Source of the DNA: Dactylorhiza incarnata
Lineage: Eukaryota; Streptophyta; Magnoliopsida; Asparagales; Orchidaceae
Direction of reading: 5' to 3'
DNA length: 64,000 nt
NCBI GenBank assembly: GCA_033032865.1
Contig: JAWHQI010000004.1
Coordinates: 28,006,001 to 28,070,000, forward strand
In this document: one piece after another, positions 46,383-58,663 of the stretch
Layout of the letters: every line of letters begins with the position of its first letter
How positions within the stretch are numbered: position 1 is the first letter of the stretch
Notes under the pieces: generated by a model
Seen by the model: the letters and a program-made list of their open reading frames with translations, nothing else
Told to the model about the DNA's origin: nothing
Databases searched by the model: none
Position numbers and translations under genes: made by a program

Positions 46383-47685
46383 TTAAGCATCATCGTCGTC
46401 GTCCTCCTGCTGATAATAAGCACGCAGATCAGCAAATTCCCGCTGCAGATGCTCCATAGAGGAAGCATGGCGCCGCTCGAGGGTATCAAAACATGTGTCA
46501 AAATGAGTGCGCATGGACAGCTGTTCTGTTTGAATCTAATCCAAACGGGTGTGGATCCGCCCAAACTGCTGATCGAAATAAGTGGATGAGTCGGGCGCAG
46601 GGGGAAAATGCTGCTGCGGCGGCTGTGGAAACTGCGGAGCTGGAGCAATGCCACCGGAATCAGCTTCGAAATCAAGATCGATCGGGTCGCCACCCACTTC
46701 GCCAGGAATGGCCTCGTACTCGCGGCCACGCCGACGCATCAAACCAAGGGCCCGGAGGTTTTGGAATGTGATAGGCGCGGGCGTTTGGAGTGGAACAGTG
46801 GGAGGAAGTGCATCCCAAAGGCCCAAACGCTTGGCCAAATAAGTAACAAATGAACCTCCATGTAGCGCACTAAGCCTCCGATTTTCGGCCTGATGCCGAA
46901 AAAACATTGCAAGCGCCGAACCAAGATTGATGGGGACTCGTTCGTGCATGCTATATAAATATAACAGGTCCGCGCGGGTCACCACTCCATGGCTATCGCC
47001 GCGAGCGGAAAGTGTGAAAGTGAGGAGGTAGTGGAGATAGCGGAAGGCGGGGTAGAGGAGATGACTACCCTTAGATTTTTTTAGGCGAAAATGGATTGGG
47101 GTCGTTACTGATTTCTGCCCAAAATCCGTGGAGGTTATAATCACGAGGGAAATCGAGGGGGAGAGCGGTGTAGGCCTCCGTAAGGGTGAAAGCCTTGTCG
47201 CAAAAGCCCATGAGAACGTTGAACTGACGCAAAGGAAGGGTTCGCAAAAGTCCGCCCATTCCGAATTCAAGCACGTTGTCGGCCCCGGCCCAGTGGAAAT
47301 CAAACGAAGAGAAAAACTCCACCGTCAGCTCGTAGTACGCCGGCTCCGAAATGGAGAAGAATGGAGCCCACCCCGGAGTAGTGAGTAAATCTCGCACCGT
47401 GTTGGCCTGCCCGAGGGTGGTGAGAACGTTCCAATCGATGACGCGGAAAACTCCAAATTCTTTCCCACGGAGGCGGTTACTCCGTTCTTGATGAGTGGGA
47501 TGGGAAAAATGAAGCATAGCCTCCGCATCAAAAGGGTCATCGGGGAGGGAAGAGGAAGACTCTCCAATGGAGTGATTGCGGCGGCGGGCGGCCATTTGGA
47601 AAGATGAAAGGAAGAAATCGGCCAAAGAAGAGAGAAAAGAAGGGAGAGATGTGAGATAGGGTGTGGAGAAAAGAGAGGGGGGCAC
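46383..47685 (-). pseudogene. G extra 3' ORF, broken copy
   Basis: Same protein as at 57342-58643, broken in two ways. A run of seven T (47076-47082) where the intact copy has six (58035-58040) shifts the frame, and a C-to-T change near 46536 makes a TAG in the coil. Otherwise it is nearly identical. The start at 47685 is MPPSLFSTPY. Confidence 0.85.
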
Positions 47686-47699
47686 TTAAATAGGGGAAA

Positions 47700-48290
47700 A
47701 TTCAAGTGTCACGCCCTCGGTCACGCCCGTGACCGAGGGCGTGTAAGGGGCGACACGTGAAAAGATGGCGTGAGGGAGGAATCCGAGGCTGGACCGGTCA
47801 AAAAGCGGAATTTTGTCAGGTCACGCCCTCGGTCTCGCCCGTGACCAAGGGCGTGTAACTGGCGAAATCAAAGAGGGCAGGGAATCCAAAGTTCACCGGT
47901 CAAAAATCGGGTCCCGAGGTGTCAACGCTCAGGGTCACGCCCGTGACCTTGGGCGTGACTTTGACTTTCACGGGCGTGACAGTCAAAGGGAATCTTTGAC
48001 CGGGCGCGGTGAGGTATTATGCCAGCTGGATGAGTCACGGTCGTGACCCGATTTGTCACGGGCGTGACTCGATTTGTCACGGGCGTGACATGTCAAGTTG
48101 AGCCCGTGAGTGCCGGGTTGGGCGAAAATGGTCTTCCGTTAATGTCACGCCCGTGACCAATGTTGGTCACGCCCGTGACTATTACGGAAGACGGAATGGA
48201 GTGCAACTCGTCGAGAGATTCGCCAGGAAAATGAATTGTGACGCGCCACGCCCTGGTCACAGCCGTGACTGAGGCCGTGACCAAGATTTT
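47700..48290. repeat. G internal hairpin array (complete unit)
   Basis: Full hairpins at 47710-47743 and about 47821-47854. Further down are GTCACGGGCGTGAC half-units (about 47934-48090, 48141-48180) and a degraded hairpin at about 48246-48282. Same words as in the LTR, here between the extra ORF and integrase. Confidence 0.9.
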
Positions 48291-48710
48291 TTTTCAGAAA
48301 CATTTTTTTTTTAGTTTGGTTTTGTAATTTTTTTTATCTCTTTTTTTTTTAAAATAAAACAAAATAAAAATAAAATCAAGGTAATAAAATAAAAAGAAAA
48401 ATACTAAAAATAAAGTACCGACTTGGAGAGCGGAGTTTCATGCGTATGTGCGAGTGACCGTTATCTCGCAAATCTCCTCCAAACCTGCAAAAACCTCAAA
48501 ATAGAATAATAATATTTTTTTATTTGTTTTTTTTTTCATTTTTATATGTTTTTTATATTTTATTTTTTTAAAACAAGAATAAAAATACTTATACTTTTTT
48601 AAACGGAAGAAAAAAAAATAAAATAAAAAAAAAATAAAAAAAAAACATGGGTTACCTCCCAAGAGCGCTTTGGTTACGGTCGTTGAGCTCGACCATAGTG
48701 GCACGCCGAT
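48291..48710 (-). other. Low-complexity A/T tract downstream of G integrase
   Basis: Long A- and T-runs (48290-48420, 48500-48640) between the hairpin array and the integrase stop. No gene was seen. The tract is missing from the partial second unit. Confidence 0.8.
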
Positions 48711-49800
48711 TTAGGTGTTCGGAAGGAGAATTTCCTCCCGGTGCTCATGAAAATTATCGCCGGTGAAAAATAATTTCAACCGGTGCCCATTCACTTTAAA
48801 TTCACCTTTTTCAGGATGCGTTATTGAAACGGTCCCGTAGGGCCAAACCTCTTTGACGATAAAGGGTCCGGACCAACGGGACTTAAGTTTTCCCGGAAAA
48901 AGATGTAAGTGCGAGTTATAGAGGAGAACTTTGTCTCCCGGTCGAAAAGTTTTAGGATTCCTAAGTTTCTTATCATGATAAAATTTAGTGCGCTCCTTGT
49001 ATAATTTATTACTTTCATAAGCAAGGGAGCGCCACTCATCGAGCTCGTTAAGTTGGAACTTGCGGAGCTCGGAAGCAATATTGCTATCTAGATTAAGAAA
49101 TTTAAGCGCCCAAAAGGCGCGATGCTCAAGCTCGACCGGTAAATGACATGCTTTCCCATAGACCAATCGATACGGCGTACAACCGATAGCGGTCTTGTAC
49201 GCGGTCCGATAGGCCCATAAAGCATCATCGAGTTTATGCGACCAATCTTTCCTATTAGTGGAAACCGTTTTTTCTAAAATTCGTTTTAATTCACGGTTAA
49301 CCACTTCTATTTGGCCACTTGTTTGAGGGTGATATGGGGTGGCCATCCTATGTGTAACGCCATATTTAGATAAAACTTTAGTAAATTGGGCGTTACAAAA
49401 ATGAGTTCCCCTATCGCTAATTATCGCCCGCGGTGCTCCAAATCGCGAAAAGAGTTTTTTGAGAAATTGGTTACGACTCGGGCATCATTGGTGGGAAGGG
49501 CTTGCGCTTCCGCCCACCTAGACACGTAATCGACCGCTACCAAAATATATCGATTTCCAAAAGAAACTGGTAGCGGGCCGACAAAATCGATCCCCCATAA
49601 ATCAAAAACCTCAATTTCTAAAATAGATTTTAAGGGCATTTCATCAAGATGGGAGATATTACCTGAGCGTTGGCATTGTTCACAACCACTTACATGTGCG
49701 TGAGCGTCTTTGAATATGCTCGGCCAATAGAAGCCCGCTTCAAGTACCTTCCGCGCCGTCCGATTTGCTTAATAATGCCCGCCGGCGGGTCCCTCGTGGC
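48711..49800 (-). pseudogene. G integrase (in three broken frames)
   Basis: Minus strand: the zinc-binding region is broken just after [10 protein letters not shown] by a frame change near 49805. The core continues in the frame 49639-49421 with [14 protein letters not shown] and [20 protein letters not shown] second frame change lies near 49455. The last part, 49346-48711 (211 aa), is open: [20 protein letters not shown] (catalytic Glu), [19 protein letters not shown], then the C-terminal [12 protein letters not shown] and SRWSGPF. Typical of Athila/Tat integrase. Confidence 0.88.
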
Positions 49801-52415
49801 AACTTTAAAATTTGAGCGCCCTCCTCATGAGATACACACCTCCGCACCACTTGGTCCGCACAAACTCGAAAAAGGAACGGATCCGCCCAAAAATAATTTT
49901 TCAAATCGGAAAAGAATTTCTTCTTTTCCTGATAGGAAAAATCTTTTGGGAGAAATCTCGCAACAAGGTAGTTTGTGAAATCGGCGAACCAAGGGGTGGG
50001 GAGATCTATTACCTTATGAATAACGAGGAGGCGTTCCTCAGGAAAAGTATCCTCTATGAGCTCCTCCGAATTGGGATTCTCCAACCGAGAAAGATGATCT
50101 GCCGCCAAATTTTCCGCTCCCCTTTTGTCCCGGATCTCCAAATCAAATTCTTGTAAGAGTAAGATCCACCTAATCAACCTTGTCTTGGCATCAATTTTTG
50201 TTAGCAAATAACGTAAAGCCGAGTGATCAGTAAAAACAATTACTTTAGATAAAGTAAGATAAGAGCGAAATTTATCAAAAGCAAAAATCACTGCTAAAAG
50301 CTCTTTCTCGGTTGTTGTGTAATTCTCTTGTGCGTCGGTAAGTGTCTTGCTCGCATAATAAATAGGATGAAAATTTTTATTTATGCGTTGTCCTAGGACT
50401 GCACCAACGGCAAAACTACTAGCATCGCACATAATCTCAAAAGGAAGATCCCAATTGGGAGCTATCATAATAGGAGCGTTTATTAATTTTTCTTTAATAA
50501 TAGAAAAATAATGCAAACAATTTTCATCAAAAATAAACGGTGCATCTTTTTCTAATAAGTGAGTGAGGGGCTTGGTTATTTTAGAAAAGTCTTTTATAAA
50601 CCGGCGATAGAAACCGGCATGCCCAAGAAAACTACGTACGGCCTTAACATTTGAAGGGGGAGGTAATTTTTCTATAGTTTCAATTTTAGCTTTATCTACC
50701 TCTATACCCTTACTAGATATTTTATGGCCTAAAACTAAACCTTCCCGTACCATAAAATGGCACTTCTCCCAATTTAACACTAAATTTGTCTCCTCACATC
50801 TTTGGAGAACGCGGGAAAGGTTAGTCAAACATAAATCAAATGAATCTCCGAAAACGGAGAAATCATCCATAAAAACTTCCATAATATCCTCCACTAGCTC
50901 GTCAAAAATTGCTAGCATACATCTTTGGAATGTAGTCGGCGCATTGCATAACCCAAATGGCATCCTACGATAGGCGAAGGTGCCAAACGGACAAGTGAAG
51001 GTTGTTTTCTCTTGGTCCTCGGGCGCAATTGGGATTTGAAAATACCCCGAGAGACCGTCAAGAAAACAATAAAACATGTGTCCGGATAATCGTTCAAGGA
51101 TTTGGTCGATGAACGGTAAAGGAAAATGATCCTTACGGGTCGCATCATTTAATTTGCGATAATCAATACAAACCCGCCATCCGGTAACGATTCTAGTTGG
51201 GATTAATTCATTTTTATCGTTTGGCACTACCGTTAATCCTCCTTTCTTTGGCACCACTTGGACCGGACTAACCCAAGAGCTATCCGAAATTGGATAGATG
51301 ATGCCCGCATCTAATAATTTAATTACCTCCGCCTTAACCACCTCCTTCATATTAGGATTTAGGCGGCGTTGAGGTTGAATAGATTTACGTGAATTTTCTT
51401 CTAATAAAATTTTATGCGTACAAAAGGAGGGATTAATCCATTTTAAATCCGTAATTTTCCACGCAATTGCGCGGCGATGAAGTTTTAAAACATTTAATAA
51501 TTTTAATTTTTCTTCATCGGACAGAAACGCCGACACGATTACGGGAAGCTTAGAATCCTCCGCTAGAAATAAATATTCTAAATGATTAGGCAATTGTTTT
51601 AATTCTACTACGGGAGGTTCCTCATAAGAAGTTTTTAATCGATCACTACCTAATTCTAAAATTTCAAAAATAGGTTCGTGAGTGATCGTGCCGTCAATAA
51701 TTTCATGAGAAATAAGATCGAGATTTTCAAATTCTTCATCATAGAAAGATGACGGTGAAATATATTCAGAAAATAAAATTGAGTCTTCATCAGGTGAAGC
51801 CTCCAAGAAAAAACAAGAGTCGTCATTTGAGAGCGTATTTTTCATAGAAGAATTTATAGTAAAGGAAACTTCCTCATCTCCGACTCTAAGGAGAAGTTTA
51901 CCTTTACTAACATCAATTATGGCGCGCGAGGTGGCAAGAAAAGGGCGACCGAGAATGAGTGGTACCTCGGCGTCCTCATCTATGTCAAGGATGACAAAAT
52001 CTACCGGAAAGATAAATTTATCAACCTTGACAAGCACATCCTCGATAATACCCATTGGGTATTTTATGGAACGATCCGCCAATTGGATGCTCATTCTCGT
52101 GGGATTAGGTTCTCCTAAACCCAATTTTTGGAAAAGAGAATAAGGCATCAAATTTAAAGAGGCGCCTAGATCAGCCAACGCATGTTTTACTAAGAAATCG
52201 CCAAATAAACATGGAATTGAGAAACTACCCGGATCGGTTAATTTCTTAGGCAATTTATTAAGTAAAACTGCTGAGCATTCCTCGTTCAATTGAACGGTAG
52301 AAATATCCTCAAGTTTCTTTTTATTAGACAAAAGATCCTTGAGGTATTTAGCATACTTCGGCATTTGCGCGATAGCTTCGCAAAATGGTAGATTAATTTG
52401 AATTTGTTTAAACAT
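49740..52415 (-). CDS. G protease, reverse transcriptase and RNase H (891 aa frame)
   Basis: Long open minus-strand frame. N-terminal [20 protein letters not shown] joins gag to protease in Athila-like elements. The aspartic protease has [13 protein letters not shown] (residues about 80-95) and [10 protein letters not shown] has [32 protein letters not shown] (catalytic DD) and GLVLGHKIS. RNase H has [28 protein letters not shown] and [11 protein letters not shown]. It runs out near the integrase zinc region because of the frame change near 49805. The enzymes would copy RNA to DNA in the particle. Confidence 0.9.
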   Translation of the reverse strand: MFKQIQINLPFCEAIAQMPKYAKYLKDLLSNKKKLEDISTVQLNEECSAVLLNKLPKKLTDPGSFSIPCLFGDFLVKHALADLGASLNLMPYSLFQKLGLGEPNPTRMSIQLADRSIKYPMGIIEDVLVKVDKFIFPVDFVILDIDEDAEVPLILGRPFLATSRAIIDVSKGKLLLRVGDEEVSFTINSSMKNTLSNDDSCFFLEASPDEDSILFSEYISPSSFYDEEFENLDLISHEIIDGTITHEPIFEILELGSDRLKTSYEEPPVVELKQLPNHLEYLFLAEDSKLPVIVSAFLSDEEKLKLLNVLKLHRRAIAWKITDLKWINPSFCTHKILLEENSRKSIQPQRRLNPNMKEVVKAEVIKLLDAGIIYPISDSSWVSPVQVVPKKGGLTVVPNDKNELIPTRIVTGWRVCIDYRKLNDATRKDHFPLPFIDQILERLSGHMFYCFLDGLSGYFQIPIAPEDQEKTTFTCPFGTFAYRRMPFGLCNAPTTFQRCMLAIFDELVEDIMEVFMDDFSVFGDSFDLCLTNLSRVLQRCEETNLVLNWEKCHFMVREGLVLGHKISSKGIEVDKAKIETIEKLPPPSNVKAVRSFLGHAGFYRRFIKDFSKITKPLTHLLEKDAPFIFDENCLHYFSIIKEKLINAPIMIAPNWDLPFEIMCDASSFAVGAVLGQRINKNFHPIYYASKTLTDAQENYTTTEKELLAVIFAFDKFRSYLTLSKVIVFTDHSALRYLLTKIDAKTRLIRWILLLQEFDLEIRDKRGAENLAADHLSRLENPNSEELIEDTFPEERLLVIHKVIDLPTPWFADFTNYLVARFLPKDFSYQEKKKFFSDLKNYFWADPFLFRVCADQVVRRCVSHEEGAQILKLPRGTRRRALLSKSDGAEGT

Positions 52416-52440
52416 ATCTAAATATTTACCGTAATGCTCA

Positions 52441-53985
52441 TCATTTCGATCTTTTTTTTAATTTAGACGGATAGGGAAGTGGTGGTTGAAATTCCTTAAT
52501 TTTATTTTGCGTTGGAACTTGAGGAGGAGGAGAAGATGAAGAGATTGTTACCTCTGGTTCAACCAAGTGTGAAGGGGTAGTTACCTCCTTCCCGCTCCGT
52601 AGCGTGATAGCCTTTGCTTGCTCCTTTGGGTTGGGCTCCGTATTGCCTGGAAGTGCTCCCTGCTGGCGATCGGAGAGCATCTTCGCGATTTGCCCAATTT
52701 GATTCTCCAAATTGCGAACAGATCCGGTAAGATTCCGGATATTTGCATCGTTATTTGCTGCATATTTGGTGAAAACCTCCTCAAGAGAAGGAGATTTTGG
52801 AGCTTGTGGTGGAGGAAAACCAGGTGGAATTGTGTTTGGGGGTTGTGCCGCATTCCCTGGATTACTCCAAGAGAAATTTGGGTGGTTACGGAAACCCGGG
52901 TGATATGTGTTACCATAATGAGTGTTACCCGAATTAAAGTTTGGCCGATTCGGATTACCCATGTAATCCACATGTTCGACAATGGTGGAGGGGGATCCCC
53001 AGGTAGGTGTAGAAGAGGAAGCAGTCATCTCTTCTATTTTTCTATTTAAAAGCTCAACCTGGACAGATAAATTTGAAATTGTATCAACTTCATACAAACC
53101 GGCCGGTTTATTTGAGCGCGACCGAGGTGTACTCCATTGATACGTATTCATGGCCATACTCTCTAAAAGCTCTTGCGCTCCTGCCGGTGTTTTGTTATTC
53201 AAGGTACCACCGGCGGCGGCATCAATCATTTGACGCGTTTGAGAATTTAGGCCATTATAGAATGTCTGAATTTGCAACCAATCGGCGATTGCATGATGGG
53301 GGCATCGGCGCAAATATTCCTTAAATCGCTCCCACGTATCATAAAGTGTTTCCGTTTCAACTTGGGAGAAAGAAATGATATCCTTACGCAATTGAGCTGA
53401 TTTAGCGGGCGGAAAATATTTCGTGAGAAATTGTTCCGTCATTTGGGCCCATGTGGTGATAGATCCTCTTGGAAGAGAACTGAGCCACTGCTTAGCTTTA
53501 TTGCGCAAGGAGAAAGGAAAACGCCGAAGCCTTATTGCGTCATCGGATACCCCGTTAATTTTGAAAGTATCGCATATTTCTAGAAAACTAAAAATATGCG
53601 CGTTGGGATCCTCATCTTGAAGCCCATCAAATTGTACATATTGTTGTACCATTTGAATGATGCATGGCTTTAATTCAAAATTATTGTTCGTTATAGCAGG
53701 TCGAACAATACTAGAAGTGGTATCCTCCAGATTATGTCGGGCATAATAGGACATAGTCCGTTGCGCGACCTCATCCGGATTTGGATCACCCATATTATAA
53801 GAGGTAGAACAGGAGGGGGAAGACGAAGAAGATGAAGAAGAAAGAGTATTCGGAAAGGAAGTGTCACCTACGGATTCCTCAATCGGATCTTGAGAACTTG
53901 GTCGTTGGAATCTTAAGCGTCGCCGAATGGTTTGCTCGATTTCCGGATCCAATTCAAGAAGATCGGACGGATTCCTTCGGGTCAT
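52441..53985 (-). CDS. G gag (514 aa, Athila type)
   Basis: MTRRNPSDLLELDPEIEQTI starts a complete frame. The retrotransposon gag domain lies at about residues 120-260 (AIRLRRFPFSLRNKAKQWLS, WAQMTEQFLTKYFPP, ETLYDTWERFKEYLRRCPHH). Asn/Gly/Pro-rich middle; near the end the Athila-lineage signature AKAITLRSGKE. No CCHC knuckle. It ends at a run of eight A (52451-52458 on the complement), where pol continues in another phase. This could be an indel or a slippage site. Confidence 0.88.
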   Translation of the reverse strand: MTRRNPSDLLELDPEIEQTIRRRLRFQRPSSQDPIEESVGDTSFPNTLSSSSSSSSPSCSTSYNMGDPNPDEVAQRTMSYYARHNLEDTTSSIVRPAITNNNFELKPCIIQMVQQYVQFDGLQDEDPNAHIFSFLEICDTFKINGVSDDAIRLRRFPFSLRNKAKQWLSSLPRGSITTWAQMTEQFLTKYFPPAKSAQLRKDIISFSQVETETLYDTWERFKEYLRRCPHHAIADWLQIQTFYNGLNSQTRQMIDAAAGGTLNNKTPAGAQELLESMAMNTYQWSTPRSRSNKPAGLYEVDTISNLSVQVELLNRKIEEMTASSSTPTWGSPSTIVEHVDYMGNPNRPNFNSGNTHYGNTYHPGFRNHPNFSWSNPGNAAQPPNTIPPGFPPPQAPKSPSLEEVFTKYAANNDANIRNLTGSVRNLENQIGQIAKMLSDRQQGALPGNTEPNPKEQAKAITLRSGKEVTTPSHLVEPEVTISSSSPPPQVPTQNKIKEFQPPLPYPSKLKKRSK

Positions 53986-54075
53986 ACACCAAAAAGAAAA
54001 ACGTAGAAAAGAGAGAAGAAAGAAAAAAAATGATAAAATTAATAGAACTAAGCTTTCAAAATATCAACAATTCTT
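53986..54075 (-). other. G 5' leader
   Basis: Only about 90 bases lie between the primer site and gag on the minus strand. It is A-rich on the plus strand, with no additional frame. Confidence 0.7.
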
Positions 54076-54092
54076 CCCCGGCAACGGCGCCA
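54076..54092 (-). promoter_or_regulatory. G primer-binding site (tRNA-Asp type)
   Basis: The minus strand reads TGGCGCCGTTGCCGGGG, complementary to the 3' end of plant tRNA-Asp(GUC). It lies six bases from LTR2. This site is used by Athila-like Gypsy elements. Confidence 0.9.
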
Positions 54093-54098
54093 AAAACT

Positions 54099-55723
54099 TG
54101 ATGAAATAGATTCACGCTGCGCAAAATTAAAATATTATCCACGTATAATTCGATAAGGCAAGTGTACCTATCGCTTTATAGTATAGGATTTAGAAAATCA
54201 AGTGTCATATTTTTCCGGGCTTGCTGAGTACTTCTACTCACAAAGAAGAGCTATTATTTTATCGAACGAAAGTTGGGTTTGTTTTTGGAAAAACGATTTG
54301 GAGAAAATTAACTACGAAGAAAAATTATGATTAAAAGGATTAGCACTTGGTCTTGAATCCCTTTGGAATAAAATATAATTTTATAAAAGATGAAACCGCA
54401 AACTCTTATTGAAATATCCTCGACCGTGGAGGTCCCCAAAATATGGTAGAGCCTCTCTCGAGAGAACTACCACCTAACCTTAGGTTGATCGATTAAGATC
54501 CCTCGGCCAGTCGAAACCCCCTAAGCTTGCTTTAAGCGGTGAACCCCACTATTGGATTTGACTCCAATCCGAAAGATTTGTGTCACCTTCTCTCGAGGAA
54601 TGCATACAACTCTTTTTATCTTTGAGTGATCTCCTCGTTCGCATGGATCTCTCGATCACTAGCAAACGAATCATAGATTGAAAGTCATATTCCGGACATA
54701 TGAAATCAAAACAAAATAATTCAAAGATAAATCGAAGATAAACAAAACTAGAGTTTGCTAATTAGAAAAAAATCAAAACATATTTTATTTCATTCCAAAG
54801 TTCATCATGACCAAGTGCTAAAGGAAGTTTAGCTACTCATTATAGTGATGGAAACACAAGTAGAAAAGGGAAAATACATGATTAAAAACTAGAATACTTG
54901 AATTGAAATTGCAATAATAAAAACTTACAACTTGAAGAAAAATTAGCTAGAACAACAAAAATAATAGACTAAAGCTGTAAGTAAACTCCAAAATCGAACT
55001 CCTTGACTTCTGGAGATTGCTGCCTTTTATAGTTGAAAAATTGGGGAGTCACGCCCTTGGTCACGCCCGTGACCAAGGGCGTGTAAGCTGCGAAATTACT
55101 GTCATGAAAGCTCGGGACGTTGGGGAAGAGAAACCGCCAAAAATCAATTGCACGGCGGGTCACAGCCTCGGTCACGCCCATGACCAAGGGCGTGTCTTGA
55201 ACGGGTCTGGAAACGGCGGGAAACGGCGGGAAACGCCGCGATCTGGAGTTAATCTGGCGGTTGCAGAAAAGTCACGGCCTCGGTCACGCCCGTGACCGAG
55301 GGCGTGTAAGCTAGAAATGGCGGGAGTTGATTGCTGGCTGAAATGAATGCATTCCGGGCGAGTCACGCCCGTGACTTTGAGGTCACGCCCTCAGTCACGC
55401 CCGTGACGGAGGGCGTGTAATTTTAATCTGACGTGGCGGCTGACTCCTACAACTGGAATACGTGGGGCTGGTTCACGGCCGTGACAAAATGTCACGCCCT
55501 AGGTCACGCCCGTGACCGAGGGCGTGTACTTTGCGATTTCGGCAGAAATACTCCAAATATTCTCCTGATTAGTCTTATGAGCTTGAAATTGCTATTGGCA
55601 GCCCAAATTACCTGAAAATACAAAAAGAAGTTAAATTAGTGATAAATTAACTAAAACTAAATTAAATTAAATTAATTATTAATAAAATATTATGTGAAAA
55701 TAACTATAAATATAGCATTATCA
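54099..55723 (-). repeat. G LTR2 (shared by both units)
   Basis: 1625 bp, TGATGAAATAG...AGCATTATCA. It serves as the 5' LTR of the complete unit and sits beside the polypurine tract of the partial unit. Hairpins at 55049-55530. Confidence 0.93.
55049..55530. repeat. G LTR2 hairpin array
   Basis: Matches 44101-44570. The first hairpin again has perfect 16-base arms. One unit reads GTCACGCCCATGACC, so its pairing is weakened. Another reads GACGGAGGGCGTG. Confidence 0.9.
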
Positions 55724-57341
55724 AATACCCCCATACTTATTCGTTTGCTAGTCCCGAGCAAACAACTTTCCATAGGAGTAGAAAAATTTAAATTTAAGAA
55801 AAGAATTTTGAACCTAAAGAGTAAAAATGCGAAGTCTTGCGCCTAAGAGTGTAGAAATTCTAGTAGAAAAACCTATTCAGCATAAAGATTAGCTTATAAT
55901 TTTTTAAAAATGCGTTATAACATATTGTTATTACTTTTAAATTGAAAATCCGCTAAATCCGAAAATGATATTTAAGGAGCGGGTAGCGTGTTTACTAAGA
56001 TCAATATTACACAAAATCAAAGTTCGAGATAGCCTCCAAAGAAATCCATCAATGACGATGGCCATAGGCTTGCCCTTTCACACTCTCGCCACGGCACTAG
56101 TTTAACTCATAAACATGAATCAATAGGACTTAATTAGGTTGAAATGTGGCTTGGGGTTAAGGTGCGGATATCAAAAGATAAACGTGAAGGGTTAAGGCAC
56201 ACTTAAAACAAAAAGAAGAGCTTTGCAAAAACTTGTATGCTAATTAATTTTTACACCCCAAATAATTTTGAAATATAAAGGTAGGGGTCAAAAATGCACT
56301 CTGCAAAAAAAAAATTCTCAATAATTTTTTCTCATTTTTTTTTTGCTTCATTTTTTTTTCTTTTGCAGCAAAATGATAACAAAATTAAGATCACCATTTT
56401 CACATATAAAAAAACACACAAGCTAGCAACAAATAAAGCTCTAAATTTCAAGCGTGCACCATAGGTAGGCTATTTGGCTTTGGTGAAAATGAGTGGGGCT
56501 TACAAAAGAAATGGTAAAAAGCACAAAATGGCTAGCAACGGTTAAGATTTTATGGCTTGGAATGCAAAGGCTCAAACGAATCAAGAGATGGCCTAAATCA
56601 TTTTCATGCTCATGAATCTAACTTATGCAAATGTCTTGAGAGTCGCCAAAGGCAAGTTCTAGACATCGAGAAAGAATACCCTTCCGTTCAAATTAGGTAA
56701 TATTTCTCCAGTAAACTTCTACATACTCACTTAAAGTATTTTTGGATTCTACCGGTTTCAAATTAAAAGTAAAACAAAAATATTCTACGCAGTTAAAAAA
56801 AACATAAATCTAATTTTATGCTGAATAGTTAATTCGACATGAGATCCTACTAATGCGTGCGCGTAACTAGAACACTGCACGAGTCAACAATTTTACTCCA
56901 AAATTCAAAATCTAATGAAGTATATAAAATTTTCTACAACACTATGGAAAAGTAAATCTACTAAGAATTTTGCAAACAAGTAAATATAGAAATATTAAGA
57001 AAACTATATTTTATTTTATTTTTGTAGATTTTTTTAATTTTGTATTTTTTTTTTGATAAAAAATTTGGGTGTTGCTTTGCAATAAAACCGATGTGAAATA
57101 CCCTCCCCCATACTTAAAAGAAAACAGTGTCCCCAATGTTGTAGAAATAAGTACGAGTAAAGGAGAAAAAAAACTTCCCTGATGAAGAGCAAAGCAATAC
57201 CCAAGCCATCCTGAAGAAAAACAGAAAGCAAAACATTTTTTTTATATTTTTAATATTTTGACAGGAATAAAAGAGAAATAAAACAAATACAAAGGTGCGG
57301 GACAGAAAATAAAAGATACAGACGACCAAAAATAAAAAACT
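55724..57341 (-). other. G 3' untranslated interior (partial second unit)
   Basis: Near-identical copy of 44765-46382, including the polypurine tract AGTATGGGGGTATT next to LTR2. A few point changes and small homopolymer indels (for example at 56306-56345). Confidence 0.85.
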
Positions 57342-58643
57342 CTAAGCATCATCATCGTCGTCCTCCTGCTGATAATAAGCACGCAGATCAGCAAATTCCC
57401 GCTGCAGATGCTCCATAGAGGAAGCATGGCGCCGCTCGAGGGTATCAAAACGTGTGTCAAAATGAGTGCGCATGGACAGCTGTTCTGTTTGAATCTGATC
57501 CAAACGGGTGTGGATCCGCCCAAACTGCTGATCGAAATAAGTGGATGAGTCGGGCGCAGGGGGAAAATGCTGCTGCGGCGGCTGTGGAAACTGCGGAGCT
57601 GGAGCAATGCCACCGGAATCAGCTTCGAAATCAAGATCGATCGGGTCGCCACCCACTTCGCCAGGAACGGCCTCGTACTCGCGGCCACGCCGACGCATCA
57701 AACCAAGGGCCCGGAGGTTTTGGAATGTGATAGGCGCGGGCGTTTGGAGTGAAACAGTGGGAGGAAGTGCATCCCAAAGGCCCAAACGCTTGGCCAAATA
57801 AGTAACAAATGAACCTCCATGTAGCGCACTAAGCCTCCGATTTTTGGCCTGATGCCGAAAAAACATTGCAAGCGCCGAACCAAGATTGAGGGGGACTCGT
57901 TCGTGCATGCTATATAAATATAACAGGTCCGCGCGGGTCACCACTCCATGGCTATCGCCGCGAGCGGAAAGTGTGAAAGTGAGGAGGTAGTGGAGATAGC
58001 GGAAGGCGGGGGAGAGGAGATGACTACCCTTAGATTTTTTAGGCGAATATGGATTGGGGTCGTTACTGATTTCTGCCCAAAATCCGTGGAGGTTATAATC
58101 GCGAGGGAAATCGAGGGGGAGAGCGGTGTAGGCCTCCGTAAGGGTGAAAGCCTCGTCGCAAAAGCCCATGAGAACGTTGAACTGACGCAAAGGAAGGGTT
58201 CGCGAAAGTCCGCCCATTCGGAATTCAAGCACGTTGTCGGCCCCGGCCCAGTGGAAATCAAACGAAGAGAAAAACTCCACCGTCAGCTCGTAGTACGCCG
58301 GCTCCGAAATGGAGAAGAATGGAGCCCACCCCGGAGTAGTGAGTAAATCTCGCACCGCGTTGGCCTGCCCGAGGGTGGTGAGAACGTTCCAATCGATGAC
58401 GCGGAAAACTCCAAATTCTTTCCCACGGAGGCGGTTACTCCGTTCTTGATGAGTGGGATGGGAGAAATGAAGCATAGCCTCCGCATCAAAAGGGTCATCG
58501 GGGAGGGAAGAGGAAGACTCGCCAATGGAGTGATTGCGGCGGCGGGCGGCCATTTGGAAAGATGAAAGGAAGAAATCGGCCAAAGAAGAGAGAAAAGAAG
58601 GGAGAGATTTGAGATAGGGTGTGGAGAAAAGAGAGGGGGGCAC
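57342..58643 (-). CDS. G extra 3' ORF, intact (433 aa)
   Basis: A complete minus-strand frame, MPPSLFSTPYLKSL to ...QQEDDDDDA. A globular part (about residues 60-330) holds FGVFRVIDWNVLTTLGQ, EPAYYELTVEFFSSFDFHW and VVTRADLLYLYSMHERVPLN. Then a Pro/Gln-rich linker (APQFPQPPQQHFPPAPDS), a Gln/His/Arg coil (QIQTEQLSM...LERRHASSM) and an acidic tail. It resembles the 'ATHILA ORF-1 / putative plant transposon protein' group from memory. No pol motif. The first ~25 residues are hydrophobic, so a signal anchor is possible, or the true start may be the later MAARRRNHS. Role unknown. Confidence 0.8.
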   Translation of the reverse strand: MPPSLFSTPYLKSLPSFLSSLADFFLSSFQMAARRRNHSIGESSSSLPDDPFDAEAMLHFSHPTHQERSNRLRGKEFGVFRVIDWNVLTTLGQANAVRDLLTTPGWAPFFSISEPAYYELTVEFFSSFDFHWAGADNVLEFRMGGLSRTLPLRQFNVLMGFCDEAFTLTEAYTALPLDFPRDYNLHGFWAEISNDPNPYSPKKSKGSHLLSPAFRYLHYLLTFTLSARGDSHGVVTRADLLYLYSMHERVPLNLGSALAMFFRHQAKNRRLSALHGGSFVTYLAKRLGLWDALPPTVSLQTPAPITFQNLRALGLMRRRGREYEAVPGEVGGDPIDLDFEADSGGIAPAPQFPQPPQQHFPPAPDSSTYFDQQFGRIHTRLDQIQTEQLSMRTHFDTRFDTLERRHASSMEHLQREFADLRAYYQQEDDDDDA

Positions 58644-58663
58644 TTAAATAGGGGAAAATTCAA

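Noticed and set aside
46493..47388. Plus-strand frames opposite the G extra ORF (also 57452-58346)
   Set aside because: Antisense shadows of the minus-strand 433-aa ORF; the minus frame has a sensible composition and a full-length intact copy.
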